Source: CAYVQE01 sp964633205 (GTDB taxonomy: Bacteria > Myxococcota > B64-G9). Taken from it: a stretch of 19,713 nucleotides of DNA. Shown piece after piece: positions 1-8,100 of the stretch; position 1 is the stretch's first letter, and every line of letters begins with the position of its first letter. Where the stretch lies: positions 1 to 19,713 of the forward strand of contig CAZWFN010000122.1 in the NCBI GenBank assembly GCA_964633205.1, read 5' to 3'. Position numbers and translations under genes: made by a program. The notes under the pieces are model-generated. The model was not told the origin of the DNA and did no database searches. It worked only from the letters and a program-made list of their open reading frames with translations.

Positions 1-325
1 GGCCGCCGTCGCCGGCGTCGCTGCCGCCGTCCTGCGGCTCGTCGGGCTGGCAGTAGCCCGCCTCGCAGTGCCAGCCCTTGGGGCAGCCGCCGCCCTCATC
101 GCAAGGGGTGCGGCAGAAGCCGGCCACGCACACGTCGCCGCCCGGACACGGGGTGTCCGCGTCGCAGGGCAAGCGGCAGACCTCGCCGTCGCAGGCCATG
201 CCGTCGGGGCAGTCGGCGTCGCTGTCGCAGAAGTCCGCCAGCGGCGCGGTCGCATCGCTGCAGCCCGCCGCCCACGGCAGCACCCCGCCCGCCAGCAGCA
301 TCAATCCCAAGCTCGCTCGTCGCAT
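1..325 (-). CDS. Cys-rich repeat lipoprotein, N-terminal part (runs off left edge)
   Basis: Reading from the ATG at 323-325, 108 codons are visible before the window ends; the C-terminus is missing. The first 22 residues form a signal peptide with a lipobox-like LPWAAGC, so the mature protein is probably lipidated on Cys22. Three short modules follow, each with four cysteines in the pattern C-x4/5-C-x4/5-C-x4-C (the first begins CDSDADCPDGMAC). An Asp/Gly-rich linker (DGGSDAGDGG) then starts. The purine-rich GGGAGAGGACC just upstream supports the start. The modules match those of the 529-residue protein at 2200-3789, so the two are probably paralogues. Function is unknown. Modules of this type are common in secreted myxobacterial proteins and look like disulfide-stapled spacers or binding modules. 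Confidence 0.8.
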   Translation of the reverse strand, partial: MRRASLGLMLLAGGVLPWAAGCSDATAPLADFCDSDADCPDGMACDGEVCRLPCDADTPCPGGDVCVAGFCRTPCDEGGGCPKGWHCEAGYCQPDEPQDGGSDAGDGG

Positions 326-394
326 GGTCCTCTCCCTCGCCGACAGACCGCCGCCGCGGCCCCGATTTCGGCTCGATCCACTCTTCTATCTACC

Positions 395-423
395 ATTGCG
401 CAGCAAACCGAAGAATCGGTCAA
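395..423 (-). promoter_or_regulatory. possible promoter for the left-edge lipoprotein gene
   Basis: On the minus strand, TTGACC (418-423, 5/6 to the -35 consensus) lies 17 bp before CGCAAT (395-400, 3/6 to the -10 consensus), within the 152-bp gap that separates this gene from the propeller gene. The -10 match is poor, so this is only a candidate. The gap has no convincing intrinsic terminator. Confidence 0.2.
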
Positions 424-477
424 GGTGATGATGGCTGCCGGGTGATCGATCCGGCAAACCGGCCGCCGGGTGCCGTC

Positions 478-2175
478 TCAGGGCTGGATGGCCTGACCGC
501 TGATCATGGCGTCGTAGCCGTCGCCGAAGGCGAAGTCCACGCCGCGCTGGCTGCTGCCATCGGGCTGTAGCTGGATGGGCACCAGGGCGCTGACGCCGGT
601 GGCGGCCGAGACGCTGTCGACCAGGCACCGCCCGGCCAGCTCGCCCTCCTGGACACAGGCGATGTGGTCGGCCAGGCCGATGCCGCTGTAGGTCTCGACC
701 ACCGCCGCCGGCATGTAACCCAGATCGAGCACCAGAACGCTGCCCGGATACCAGCAGGTCAGCAGGGCGGCCCCGCCCGCCGGGTGGATGGCCACCTTGG
801 CCGGCGGGTCGTCCAGATCGATGGCCTGGGCGGCGCCGATGGTCGGGCCGTCCAGGGCCACCGTCCACAGCCGGCCTTGCTCGCCGTAATCGCCCGAGGG
901 CATCAGGGCCCGGCTGCCATCCGGGCTGACGGCCACCTCCTCGCTCAGCATGACCAGGCCGATCGCGGCCCGATCGACGACGGTCAGCGATTGCAGGTCG
1001 ACGATCAATGCGTCGTAGGCGGGTTCCTCATCGGCCAGCGCGCCGCCGGCCACCAGGGCGTGGCGCCCATCCGGCAGCCAGTCCATGGCGCTGGGCAGGG
1101 TGATGTCCAGCCGGTGCTGGCCGCCGCCCCCGGCCGGGATCAGCTCCGCCAGCCCGTCCGCCAGCGACAGGAAGAACAGGCCGCCCTCGCCCGTGTAGTG
1201 CACCAGCCAGATGCCGCTGCCGTCCAGCGCCGGCTGCAGGTCGGTGGCGCTCAGACCCAGCTCGTACAGCTCGATGGTCTCGCCCAGCGGGCTCAGGCCG
1301 CCGTCGGCGGCCACCGCGAAGCTGGTCAGGTTGTGGTGGTTGTGCCCCTCGCCCTCGCCGAGCACCACCAGGTGCCGGCCGTCGGCGGTGAACGCGGCCC
1401 GGGCCGGGCCGGCGCCGCAGTCGACATCCAGGCCGGTGTCGGCCAGGCTGCCGTCGGCGGCCAGCTCCAGCACCGAGGCCGCGTCACCCGGCACCGCCTG
1501 GCCCTCAGGCCCGGTCGCGTTCGGGTGCGGCACCACCACCAGCCGGGTGCGATCCGGATCGTTGTGCAGGGCGAAGGGACCGACCTCGGCACTGGCTGCC
1601 ACCGCACCGGCCACCCGCAGGCTGGCGCGCAGCCAGACTTCGGGCTGATCGCCGGCCAGGTCGGCCTTGGAGTCCCAGACGAAACGTCCGGCCGTACCGG
1701 CCGGGGCCAGCGGCAGATCGCGGGCGTCGGCCAGGGTCCCGGCCAGGGCGGTGGCCGGGGCGAAGCCCGTGCCGTCGGCCGACCAGGCCAGCGACACATC
1801 GGCCTCGGCGCCGGCGGGCCCGAACGCGGTAAATCGCAGTCGCACCGGCCCCCGCTGCCAACCCGGCGGGGCGATCAGCTCGAGCGCAAAGGCTTCCGCT
1901 CCGTCGTCCGCTCCGGCGTCCGCACCGCCGTCGCCGTCCGGCCCCTCGTCGCCCGGCGTGCCATCGGCACCGTCCAGGCCTCCGTCAGCACCCCCACCAT
2001 CATCGCCGGCCGCGCCATCCTGGCCACCATCAACGGCCCCGGCATCCGCATCGAGCGGACCACCATCCGGCTCGGAGCTCGACGAACAGGCGCCCAGGCT
2101 CAAGCCCGCCGCCGCGAACGCGATCAGGAAAAAGGCCGGTATTCCTCTGCGCATGACGGCTGTCGAAGCGGGCAT
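478..2175 (-). CDS. beta-propeller lipoprotein (YncE/lactonase-like)
   Basis: A 565-residue secreted protein. Residues 1-30 are a signal peptide ending in a lipobox (SLGAC, Cys30). About 60 residues of Asp/Gly/Ala low-complexity linker follow (31-92), typical of lipoproteins held away from the membrane. Residues about 93-200 look like an Ig-like beta-sandwich (ending GPFALHN). Residues 205-565 contain repeated blade motifs such as FTADGRHLVVLG, WLPDGRHALVAGG, VSPDGSRALMPSG and IHPAGGAALLTC, as in 7-bladed propellers of the YncE/lactonase type. A His-rich patch GHNHHN lies at 277-282. The start at 2173-2175 has AAAGGAACG upstream; the in-frame ATG at 2152-2154 is the alternative. The gene lies 24 nt after the 21-module Cys-rich gene and is probably co-transcribed with it. 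No catalytic signature was identified, so the function is unknown; a scaffold or binding role is more likely than enzyme activity. Confidence 0.8.
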   Translation of the reverse strand: MPASTAVMRRGIPAFFLIAFAAAGLSLGACSSSSEPDGGPLDADAGAVDGGQDGAAGDDGGGADGGLDGADGTPGDEGPDGDGGADAGADDGAEAFALELIAPPGWQRGPVRLRFTAFGPAGAEADVSLAWSADGTGFAPATALAGTLADARDLPLAPAGTAGRFVWDSKADLAGDQPEVWLRASLRVAGAVAASAEVGPFALHNDPDRTRLVVVPHPNATGPEGQAVPGDAASVLELAADGSLADTGLDVDCGAGPARAAFTADGRHLVVLGEGEGHNHHNLTSFAVAADGGLSPLGETIELYELGLSATDLQPALDGSGIWLVHYTGEGGLFFLSLADGLAELIPAGGGGQHRLDITLPSAMDWLPDGRHALVAGGALADEEPAYDALIVDLQSLTVVDRAAIGLVMLSEEVAVSPDGSRALMPSGDYGEQGRLWTVALDGPTIGAAQAIDLDDPPAKVAIHPAGGAALLTCWYPGSVLVLDLGYMPAAVVETYSGIGLADHIACVQEGELAGRCLVDSVSAATGVSALVPIQLQPDGSSQRGVDFAFGDGYDAMISGQAIQP

Positions 2176-2199
2176 GAGCGTTCCTTTCGGCGCTTCGGG

Positions 2200-3789
2200 T
2201 CACGAGCCGGACGGCACGCAGGCGCCCATGATGCAGTTCTGCTCAGGCCGGCAATCGGCCGTCTCCTGGCAGCCGAGGCAGAAGCCCAGCAGGCCGCAGG
2301 TCTGATCGGGCCGGCAGTCGGCATCCGACTCGCAGGTGCCGTCGGCCGGGTAGCACTGCCCGGTCTCGGCGTCGCACAGCTCGTCCGGCCCACAGGCGTC
2401 GTTGCAGGGATCGGGTCCGATGCGCGGGATGCAGGCGCCGAGCACGCACTGCTCCAGCGGTTTGCACTGGGCATCGGACTGGCAACCGACGCAGACGCCG
2501 AACTGACACTGCAGCCCGAATGAGCAGTCGCTGTTGTCCTCGCAGCCGGTGTCCGGCTCGCAGCTACCGGCCGCGCAGCGGTAACCGGACGGACAGTCGG
2601 CGTCGGTGGTGCATTCGCCGGCCGGCACGCAGCTGCCGTTGGAGCAGACCTCACCGTCGGCGCAGTCGGCATCGGTCTGGCAGTCGGCGCCGTCCGGCAC
2701 GCACTGGCCGCTGGCCGGATCGCAGTGCTCGCCGTCCGGGCAGCTGACGCCGGCGCACAGGTCGGCGTCGCCGAAGCAGGTGCCCAAGAAACAGGTCTGG
2801 CCCGGGAAGCAATCGGCGTCCGAACTGCACCCGGTGCAGAAGCCGAAGGTACAGCTCAGCCCGGCCGGGCAATCGGCGTCCGACTCGCAGTTGGCCGACT
2901 GGGCCGTGCACTGGTGGGTCAACAGGTTGCAGGTCTCGCCCTGGGCGCAGTCGGCATCCGACTCGCACCAGCCGGGAATGGGCTGGCACAGCCCCTCGAC
3001 GCACTCGAAGCCCGACGCGCAGTCCGCGTCGCCCTCGCACTCGGGCTCTACCGGCTGGCAGTGGCCGTCGAGACAGGCCTCGCCGGCGGCGCAGTCGGCA
3101 TCGCTGTCGCAGGCGGGGCCCACATCGCGGCACAGCCCGTCGACGCAGGCCTGATCGGCGGCGCAGTCGGCATCGCTGCGGCAGCCCTGCACGATGGGCT
3201 CGCACAGCCCGTCTATGCACAGCTCGTCCAGCCGGCAGTCCTCGTCGCTGCGACAGACCGGCCCGGCCCAGGCACAGCGGCCGTCGCGGCAGATCTCGTC
3301 GAAGCGGCAGTCGGCATCGACCTCGCACTGCGGGCCGACGACGCATTCGCCGCTGTCCGCATCGCACAGCTTGCCGGCCGGGCAATCGGCATCGCTCTCG
3401 CAGCCGGTCGGCTCCGCCGGCACGCAGCGCGCGGTGGCCGCAGCGCAGATCTCGCCGGCAGCGCAGTCGGCGTCTTCCAGACAGCCGGGCACGCAGCGGG
3501 CGGTGTAGGCCGAGCAGATCTCGCCCTGCTCGCAGTCGGCGTCCTCCAGACACCCGGCCACGCACTGGGAGGTGAAGGGATTGCAGATCTCACCCCGCTT
3601 GCAATCCCCGTGATCGCGGCAGCCGTCCATGCAGTTGCCGGTGTACGGATTGCACAACTCGCCGGCCGGGCAGTCCGCATCCTCGTCACAGGGAACCTGG
3701 GCCAGTTCGGTATCGCCGCCGCAGCCCGGGGCAGCGGCCGCCCATGTCCCTACGATTCCCAACGCTCCCAACAGCCACACAACACGCAT
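2200..3789 (-). CDS. 21-module Cys-rich repeat lipoprotein
   Basis: A 529-residue protein with a signal peptide and a lipobox-like AAAAPGC near residue 23. From residue 34 almost to the C-terminus it consists of 21 consecutive modules of about 20-26 residues. Most carry four cysteines in the pattern C-x(D)xDxDC-x5-C-x4/7-C, for example CESDADCPAGKLC. Modules 14 and 19 lack part of the acidic CxxDxDC start. The acidic, disulfide-rich repeats suggest an extended, possibly calcium-binding, surface stalk; that role is inferred. The start at 3787-3789 has a strong Shine-Dalgarno (GAAGGAGGATCGCG before ATG). It is the first gene of a likely two-gene unit with the propeller lipoprotein downstream. 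The closest relative in the window is the partial gene at 1-325. Confidence 0.85.
   Translation of the reverse strand: MRVVWLLGALGIVGTWAAAAPGCGGDTELAQVPCDEDADCPAGELCNPYTGNCMDGCRDHGDCKRGEICNPFTSQCVAGCLEDADCEQGEICSAYTARCVPGCLEDADCAAGEICAAATARCVPAEPTGCESDADCPAGKLCDADSGECVVGPQCEVDADCRFDEICRDGRCAWAGPVCRSDEDCRLDELCIDGLCEPIVQGCRSDADCAADQACVDGLCRDVGPACDSDADCAAGEACLDGHCQPVEPECEGDADCASGFECVEGLCQPIPGWCESDADCAQGETCNLLTHQCTAQSANCESDADCPAGLSCTFGFCTGCSSDADCFPGQTCFLGTCFGDADLCAGVSCPDGEHCDPASGQCVPDGADCQTDADCADGEVCSNGSCVPAGECTTDADCPSGYRCAAGSCEPDTGCEDNSDCSFGLQCQFGVCVGCQSDAQCKPLEQCVLGACIPRIGPDPCNDACGPDELCDAETGQCYPADGTCESDADCRPDQTCGLLGFCLGCQETADCRPEQNCIMGACVPSGS
2209..3690 (-). repeat. tandem 60-78 bp coding repeat (21 Cys-rich modules)
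   Basis: The DNA repeats with a period of roughly 60-78 bp. The recurring plus-strand core is 'gcagtcggcatcg' or close variants, encoding DADC in reverse. The units differ enough to read as an old, diversifying array and not as recent identical copies. The variable spacing comes from the last inter-cysteine loop and the linker between modules. Confidence 0.8.
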
Positions 3790-3854
3790 CGCGATCCTCC
3801 TTCAACGCCGCCCGGCGACGCACAACAACATCCACCATCCGAGGCCTTGGGGCT

Positions 3855-3884
3855 AGCCTAACGCCCGCCGGCCCGCCGACACAA
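3855..3884 (-). promoter_or_regulatory. candidate promoter for the Cys-rich/propeller unit
   Basis: On the minus strand, TTGTGT (3879-3884) is followed after 18 bp by TAGGCT (3855-3860). Transcription would start near 3848, leaving a leader of about 60 nt before the ATG at 3789. Consensus match is moderate (4/6 and 3/6). It resembles the candidate promoters at 10581-10610 and 10639-10667 in having a -10 that begins with TAG. Confidence 0.35.
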
Positions 3885-3983
3885 GCTCCGGAGTCAGGCC
3901 GGGCCCTCCCATCGAAATGAAGCGGCAGGAGAGGCCGGCTGGGTGGAGGATGAGGGGCAGGTGTCGGCGGCGGGTATTTCGGC

Positions 3984-3989
3984 TATACT
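3984..3989 (+). promoter_or_regulatory. -10 element TATACT immediately before the start codon (leaderless transcript)
   Basis: TATACT (5/6 to TATAAT) ends six bases before the ATG at 3996, so transcription would be expected to start at or next to the A of the ATG. There is no Shine-Dalgarno in the six intervening bases (CCGAGC) or within the hexamer itself. No good -35 is visible 16-18 bp upstream; the best is GTGTCG at 3961-3966. Confidence 0.5.
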
Positions 3990-3995
3990 CCGAGC

Positions 3996-5081
3996 ATGCG
4001 CTGCACTCCCCTCCTCGGTCTGGTGCTGCTCGCCAGCGGCTGTCCGCTGCCTGCCGAGCAGGACCGAGACGCCGAGCCGATCCCGCTGATCGATTCCCAC
4101 GTCCATCTGACCCCGCAGCCCGATTGCATCCAGCGGGCGCTGGACCTGTTCGAGCGCAACGGCGTGGTGCGGTTCTGCACCAAGAGCGCCGGGCCGGCCG
4201 GCTCGGCCCGGTTCCGGGCGACCGTGGCGTTGCAGCAGCGGCTCGGCGATCGCTTCGCCTTTTTCGCCAACCTGGACTGGAGCGGCATCGACCATCCGGG
4301 CTGGCCGGCGCGCGAGGCCCGGCGGCTGGAGCGGGCGCTGGCCGCCGGGGCCCGCGGCATCAAGATCTTCAAAAACCTGGGCCTGGGGGTGCGCACCGCC
4401 GACGGTGCGCTGCTGGCGGTCGACGACGCCCGGTTGGATCCCATCATGGCCAAGGCGGCCGAGCTGGGTGCCGTGGTGGCCATGCACACCGGCGACCCCA
4501 AGGCCTTCTTCGCCCCTCCGGGCCCGCGCAACGAGCGCCACCTGGAGCTGCTGTTCGCGCCCGGCTGGAGCTTCTGGGGCGAGGACCTGCCCAGCCGCGA
4601 ATCCCTGCTGGCCGCGCGCGATCGCCTGATCGCGCGGCATCCAAAGACCACCTTTCTGCTGATCCACCTGGCCAACAACCCCGAGGATCTGGACTACGTC
4701 GACCGGCTGCTCGACGCGCACGCCAACGTCTACGTCGATACCTCGGCCCGGCTGGCCGAGATCGGCCGCCACCCACCCGAGAAGGTGCGGGCCCTGTTCA
4801 GCGCGCACCCGGACCGGATCCTGTTCGGCTCGGACATCATCATCCGGCCCGGCGGCTACCAGCTCGGCTCGCTGTCCATCTGGCCCGACGACGAGAGCGA
4901 CGCCGATCGCTTCTACCGCGCCCACCGGGCCTACTTCGAGACCGACCGCCGCGGCCTGGCGCATCCCACCCCCATCCAGGGCCAGTGGACCATCGACGGC
5001 ATCGACCTGCCCCGGCCGCTGCTGCACGCGTTCTACCGCGGCAACGCCGAGAGGCTGATCTTCGGCGTCCGCCCCAAGTAA
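3996..5081 (+). CDS. amidohydrolase (amidohydrolase_2-type TIM barrel), lipoprotein
   Basis: A 361-residue protein with a short signal peptide and lipobox (LLASGC, Cys16), so it is predicted to be an envelope lipoprotein. The rest is a metal-dependent hydrolase barrel. It has HxH on strand 1 (IDSHVHL, His35 and His37), Lys123/Lys126 in IKIFKNLG, His164 in MHTGDP, His224 in LIHLANN and Asp280 in ILFGSD. The family-typical C-terminal RGNAERLIFG follows at 348-357. The metal-ligand set of the superfamily is therefore intact and an active hydrolase or decarboxylase is likely, but the substrate cannot be read from the sequence. Most relatives are cytosolic, so export is notable. The start is fixed by the signal peptide and the adjacent -10 box. 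It stands alone: divergent from the Cys-rich unit and convergent with the protease gene. Confidence 0.85.
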   Translation: MRCTPLLGLVLLASGCPLPAEQDRDAEPIPLIDSHVHLTPQPDCIQRALDLFERNGVVRFCTKSAGPAGSARFRATVALQQRLGDRFAFFANLDWSGIDHPGWPAREARRLERALAAGARGIKIFKNLGLGVRTADGALLAVDDARLDPIMAKAAELGAVVAMHTGDPKAFFAPPGPRNERHLELLFAPGWSFWGEDLPSRESLLAARDRLIARHPKTTFLLIHLANNPEDLDYVDRLLDAHANVYVDTSARLAEIGRHPPEKVRALFSAHPDRILFGSDIIIRPGGYQLGSLSIWPDDESDADRFYRAHRAYFETDRRGLAHPTPIQGQWTIDGIDLPRPLLHAFYRGNAERLIFGVRPK

Positions 5082-5112
5082 AGAAAAACCCCCGCCCGGT
5101 TGCGGGCGGGGG
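5082..5112 (-). terminator. intrinsic terminator of the subtilisin-like protease gene
   Basis: A perfect 9-bp GC stem (CCCCCGCCC at 5089-5097 paired with GGGCGGGGG at 5104-5112) with a 6-nt loop. On the minus strand it is followed by TTTTTCTTT (5088 down to 5080), which makes it a strong Rho-independent terminator for the minus-strand gene ending at 5148. On the plus strand no T-tract follows the stem, so it should not efficiently stop amidohydrolase transcription. The U-tract region touches the stop codon of that gene. Confidence 0.85.
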
Positions 5113-5147
5113 CGGGTCGGTCTCCGGTCGGCCCGCGGGCCGCCGGC

Positions 5148-8100
5148 TCAGCGGCGGCGCCGGCGGGCGACGGCCCACAGACCGAGCAGGCCCAGCCACG
5201 ACAGGCCGCTGCCCGGGCTGCGGCTGGCGCAACCGCAGCCGCCGCCGTCGTCGTCATCTTCGTCGCCGGTGTCGCAGTTCTCGTCGATCTTGCCGTCGCA
5301 GTCGTTGTCGATGCCGTCGTCGCAGACCTCGTCAGCGCCCGGATTGACGTCGGCGTCGGTGTCGTCGCAGTCGTCGCCGCCGCAGTCCACGTCCTCGTAG
5401 CCATCGCCGTCGGCGTCGGCACAGACGCAGATGCTGGCCTCACAGGTCTGGCCCTCGGCGCAGCCGACCGCGCAGTGGCCGCAGTGCTCGACGTCGCTGG
5501 TCAGGTCCACCTCGCAGCCGTCGGCCTCGTCGCCGTTGCAGTCGGCCCAGCCCTCGTCGCAGTCGTCGAGCTGGCAGACACCGTCGCGGCACTCGGCGCT
5601 GGCGTGGTCCAGCTCGCAGAGCTGGCCGCAGCCACCGCAGTGGTTGGGGTTGGAGCCCAGGTCGACCTCGCAGCCGTCGTCGCCTTCACCGTTGCAATCG
5701 CCCCAGCCGGCCGCGCACTCGGCCACCACGCAGGCGCCCTCGCTGCAGGCGGCGGTGGCGTTGGGGATCTCACACTGCACATCGCAGCCGCCGCAGTTGT
5801 CGGTGTCGGACTGGATGTCGGTCTCGCAACCGTTGGCGTTGTTGTGATCGCAGTTGGCGTAGCCGTCATCGCAGTCGCCCATGAAGCAGATGCCGCTGCG
5901 GCACTCGGCCTCGGCGTGGTTGGTGCTGCAGACGATGCCGCACTCGCCGCAGTTGTCGGGATCGGTCTCCGGATCCGACTCGCAGCCGTCGGCCGCATCG
6001 CCGTTGCAGTCGTTCCAGCCCGGCTCGCACTCGCCGATGGCGCAGGCGCCGTCGTCGCAGACGGCGGTGGCCTGGGGATAGTCGCAGACCGTGGCGCAGT
6101 CGCCGCAGTGCGCGGGATCGCTCATCACGTCGGTCTCGCAGCCGTTGGCCACCATGGCGTCGCAGTCGGCCCAGCCGGCGTCACAGGCGTCGATCACGCA
6201 GTCCACGCCCGCGCAGTGGGCGCTGGCGTGGGCCAGGTCGCAGCTGCGCCCGCAGGCGCCGCAGTTGGCGTCGTCGTTCTCCACGCTCTGCTCGCAGCCG
6301 TCGGCCGGATCGCCGTTGCAGTCGCCCCAGCCCGCGTCGCAGCTGCCCACCACGCAGTAGCCGTCGTCGCAGGCGGCGGTGGCGTGGTCCAGCGCACAGG
6401 TCTGGCCGCAGCTGCCGCAGTTGTCCGGATCGGCCAGCAGATCGGCCTCGCAGCCGTCGGCCGCATCGCCGTTGCAGTCGCCGAAGTCCGCCAGGCAGTC
6501 GCCCATCTCGCAGCCGCCGGCGACGCAGTCGACCGTCGCGTTGGGGTAGACGTCGCTGCAGGCGTTGGCGCAGTCGCCGCAGTGCTCGATGTCGTTGTTC
6601 AGATCGGCCTCGCAGCCGTCCCAGCCGTCGCCGTTGCAATCGCCGTAGCCCTCGTCGCAGACGCCGATGACGCACACGCTGTCGACGCAGTCGCCGGAGG
6701 CGTTTTCGAACACGCAGGCCGCGTCGCAGGCGCCGCAGTTGAGCGGGTCGCTGGACACGTCCGACTCGCAACCGGTGAGCGGATCGCCGTCGCAGTCGTC
6801 CCAGCCGTCCGCGCAGCCGCTGCCGGTGCAGGCCCGCGACCAGTCGATGATGAAGCCCGGCCGGGTGACGCTGTAGTCGGAGTGGAAGACCACCCGCACC
6901 GTATCGCCCGGCACCGGATCGGCCAGAAACGGCCCCAGATCGCCCCAGTACTGGGCGATCTGGTTGTCCTGGCCGTCGTACAGCCGCACGTAGTCGTAGT
7001 TCTGCTCGGTGTTGAACATCGAGAAGTGTACCTCGATCTCATCCACCCCGGGGTGCTCGATGACCCACTCCAGGTCCTGCTCGTTGTCGTAGGGGTGGCT
7101 GGTCTCGATGCTCTCGGGAAACACCTGGCAATCGCCGATCTGACACAGGCCATCCTCGCAGTAGGCATGGTCGACGTGGTCCAGGTTGCAGCCCTGGCCG
7201 CAGCCGCCGCAGTTGTCCGGATCGGTCAGCAGCGAGATCTCGCAGCCGTCGGCCACATCGCCGTTGCAGTCGGCGAAGCCCTCCAGGCAGTCGCCCATCA
7301 CGCAGCCGCCGGCCTCGCAGGCCACCTCGGCGTTGGGGTAAACGTCGGAACACGGGCTGTCGCAGGAACCGCAGTGGGCCACGTCGGTCGACAGGTCGGT
7401 CTCGCAGCCATCGGCCATGTCGGCGTTGCAGTCGCCCCAGTCGGCCAGGCACTGGTCGCCCGGCGTGCACTCGCCGCCGACGCACTGGCCGTCGGTGTTG
7501 GGATCGCCGCAGAGCTGGCCGCAGCCGCCGCAGTGATCCAGATCGGTCAGCAGATCGGTCTCGCAGCCGTTCTCGCCCAGGCCATCGCAGTCGCCCCAGC
7601 CGGCCTCGCAGCCCGTGCCCTCGCAGTAGCGGCTGGAGTCGATGATGAAGCCGTCACGGGTGACCGAACCGTCGGAGTGGAACACCACGTTGACGGTGTC
7701 GCCCGGCACCGGATCCGAGCTGAAGGCCCCCAGGTCGCCCCAGTACTGCACCACCAAATCATCATCCCCGTCGCGCAGCTGCACGTAATCGTAGTTGCGC
7801 TCGGTGTTGAACATGGAGAAGTGCACCGTGATGGCGTTGGCGCCCGGGTGCTGGATCTGCCAGCTCAGGTCCTGGTTGTTGCCGTAAGGGTGCTCGGTCT
7901 CGATGCTCTCGGGGCTGACCGTGCAGTCGCCCACGTGGCAGGCGGCGTTTTCGCAGTAGGCGTGGGTGGCGTGTTCCAGGATGCACTGCACGCCGCAGCC
8001 GCCGCAGTTTTCCGGATCGGCCACCACGCTGGTCTCGCAGCCGTCGGCCAGCACCCCGTTGCAGTCGGCCCAGCCGGCGTCGCAGGCGCCGATGATGCAT

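Noticed and set aside
326..477. Possible terminator hairpins between the propeller gene and the left-edge gene
   Set aside because: Short inverted repeats (CCGGC/GCCGG and ACCGA/TCGGT) exist, but neither has a convincing T-tract.
2200..3700. Regular spacing of repeats, considered as a CRISPR array
   Set aside because: The units are coding, diverged and in frame, with no identical direct repeats or unique spacers; the periodicity comes from Cys-rich modules.
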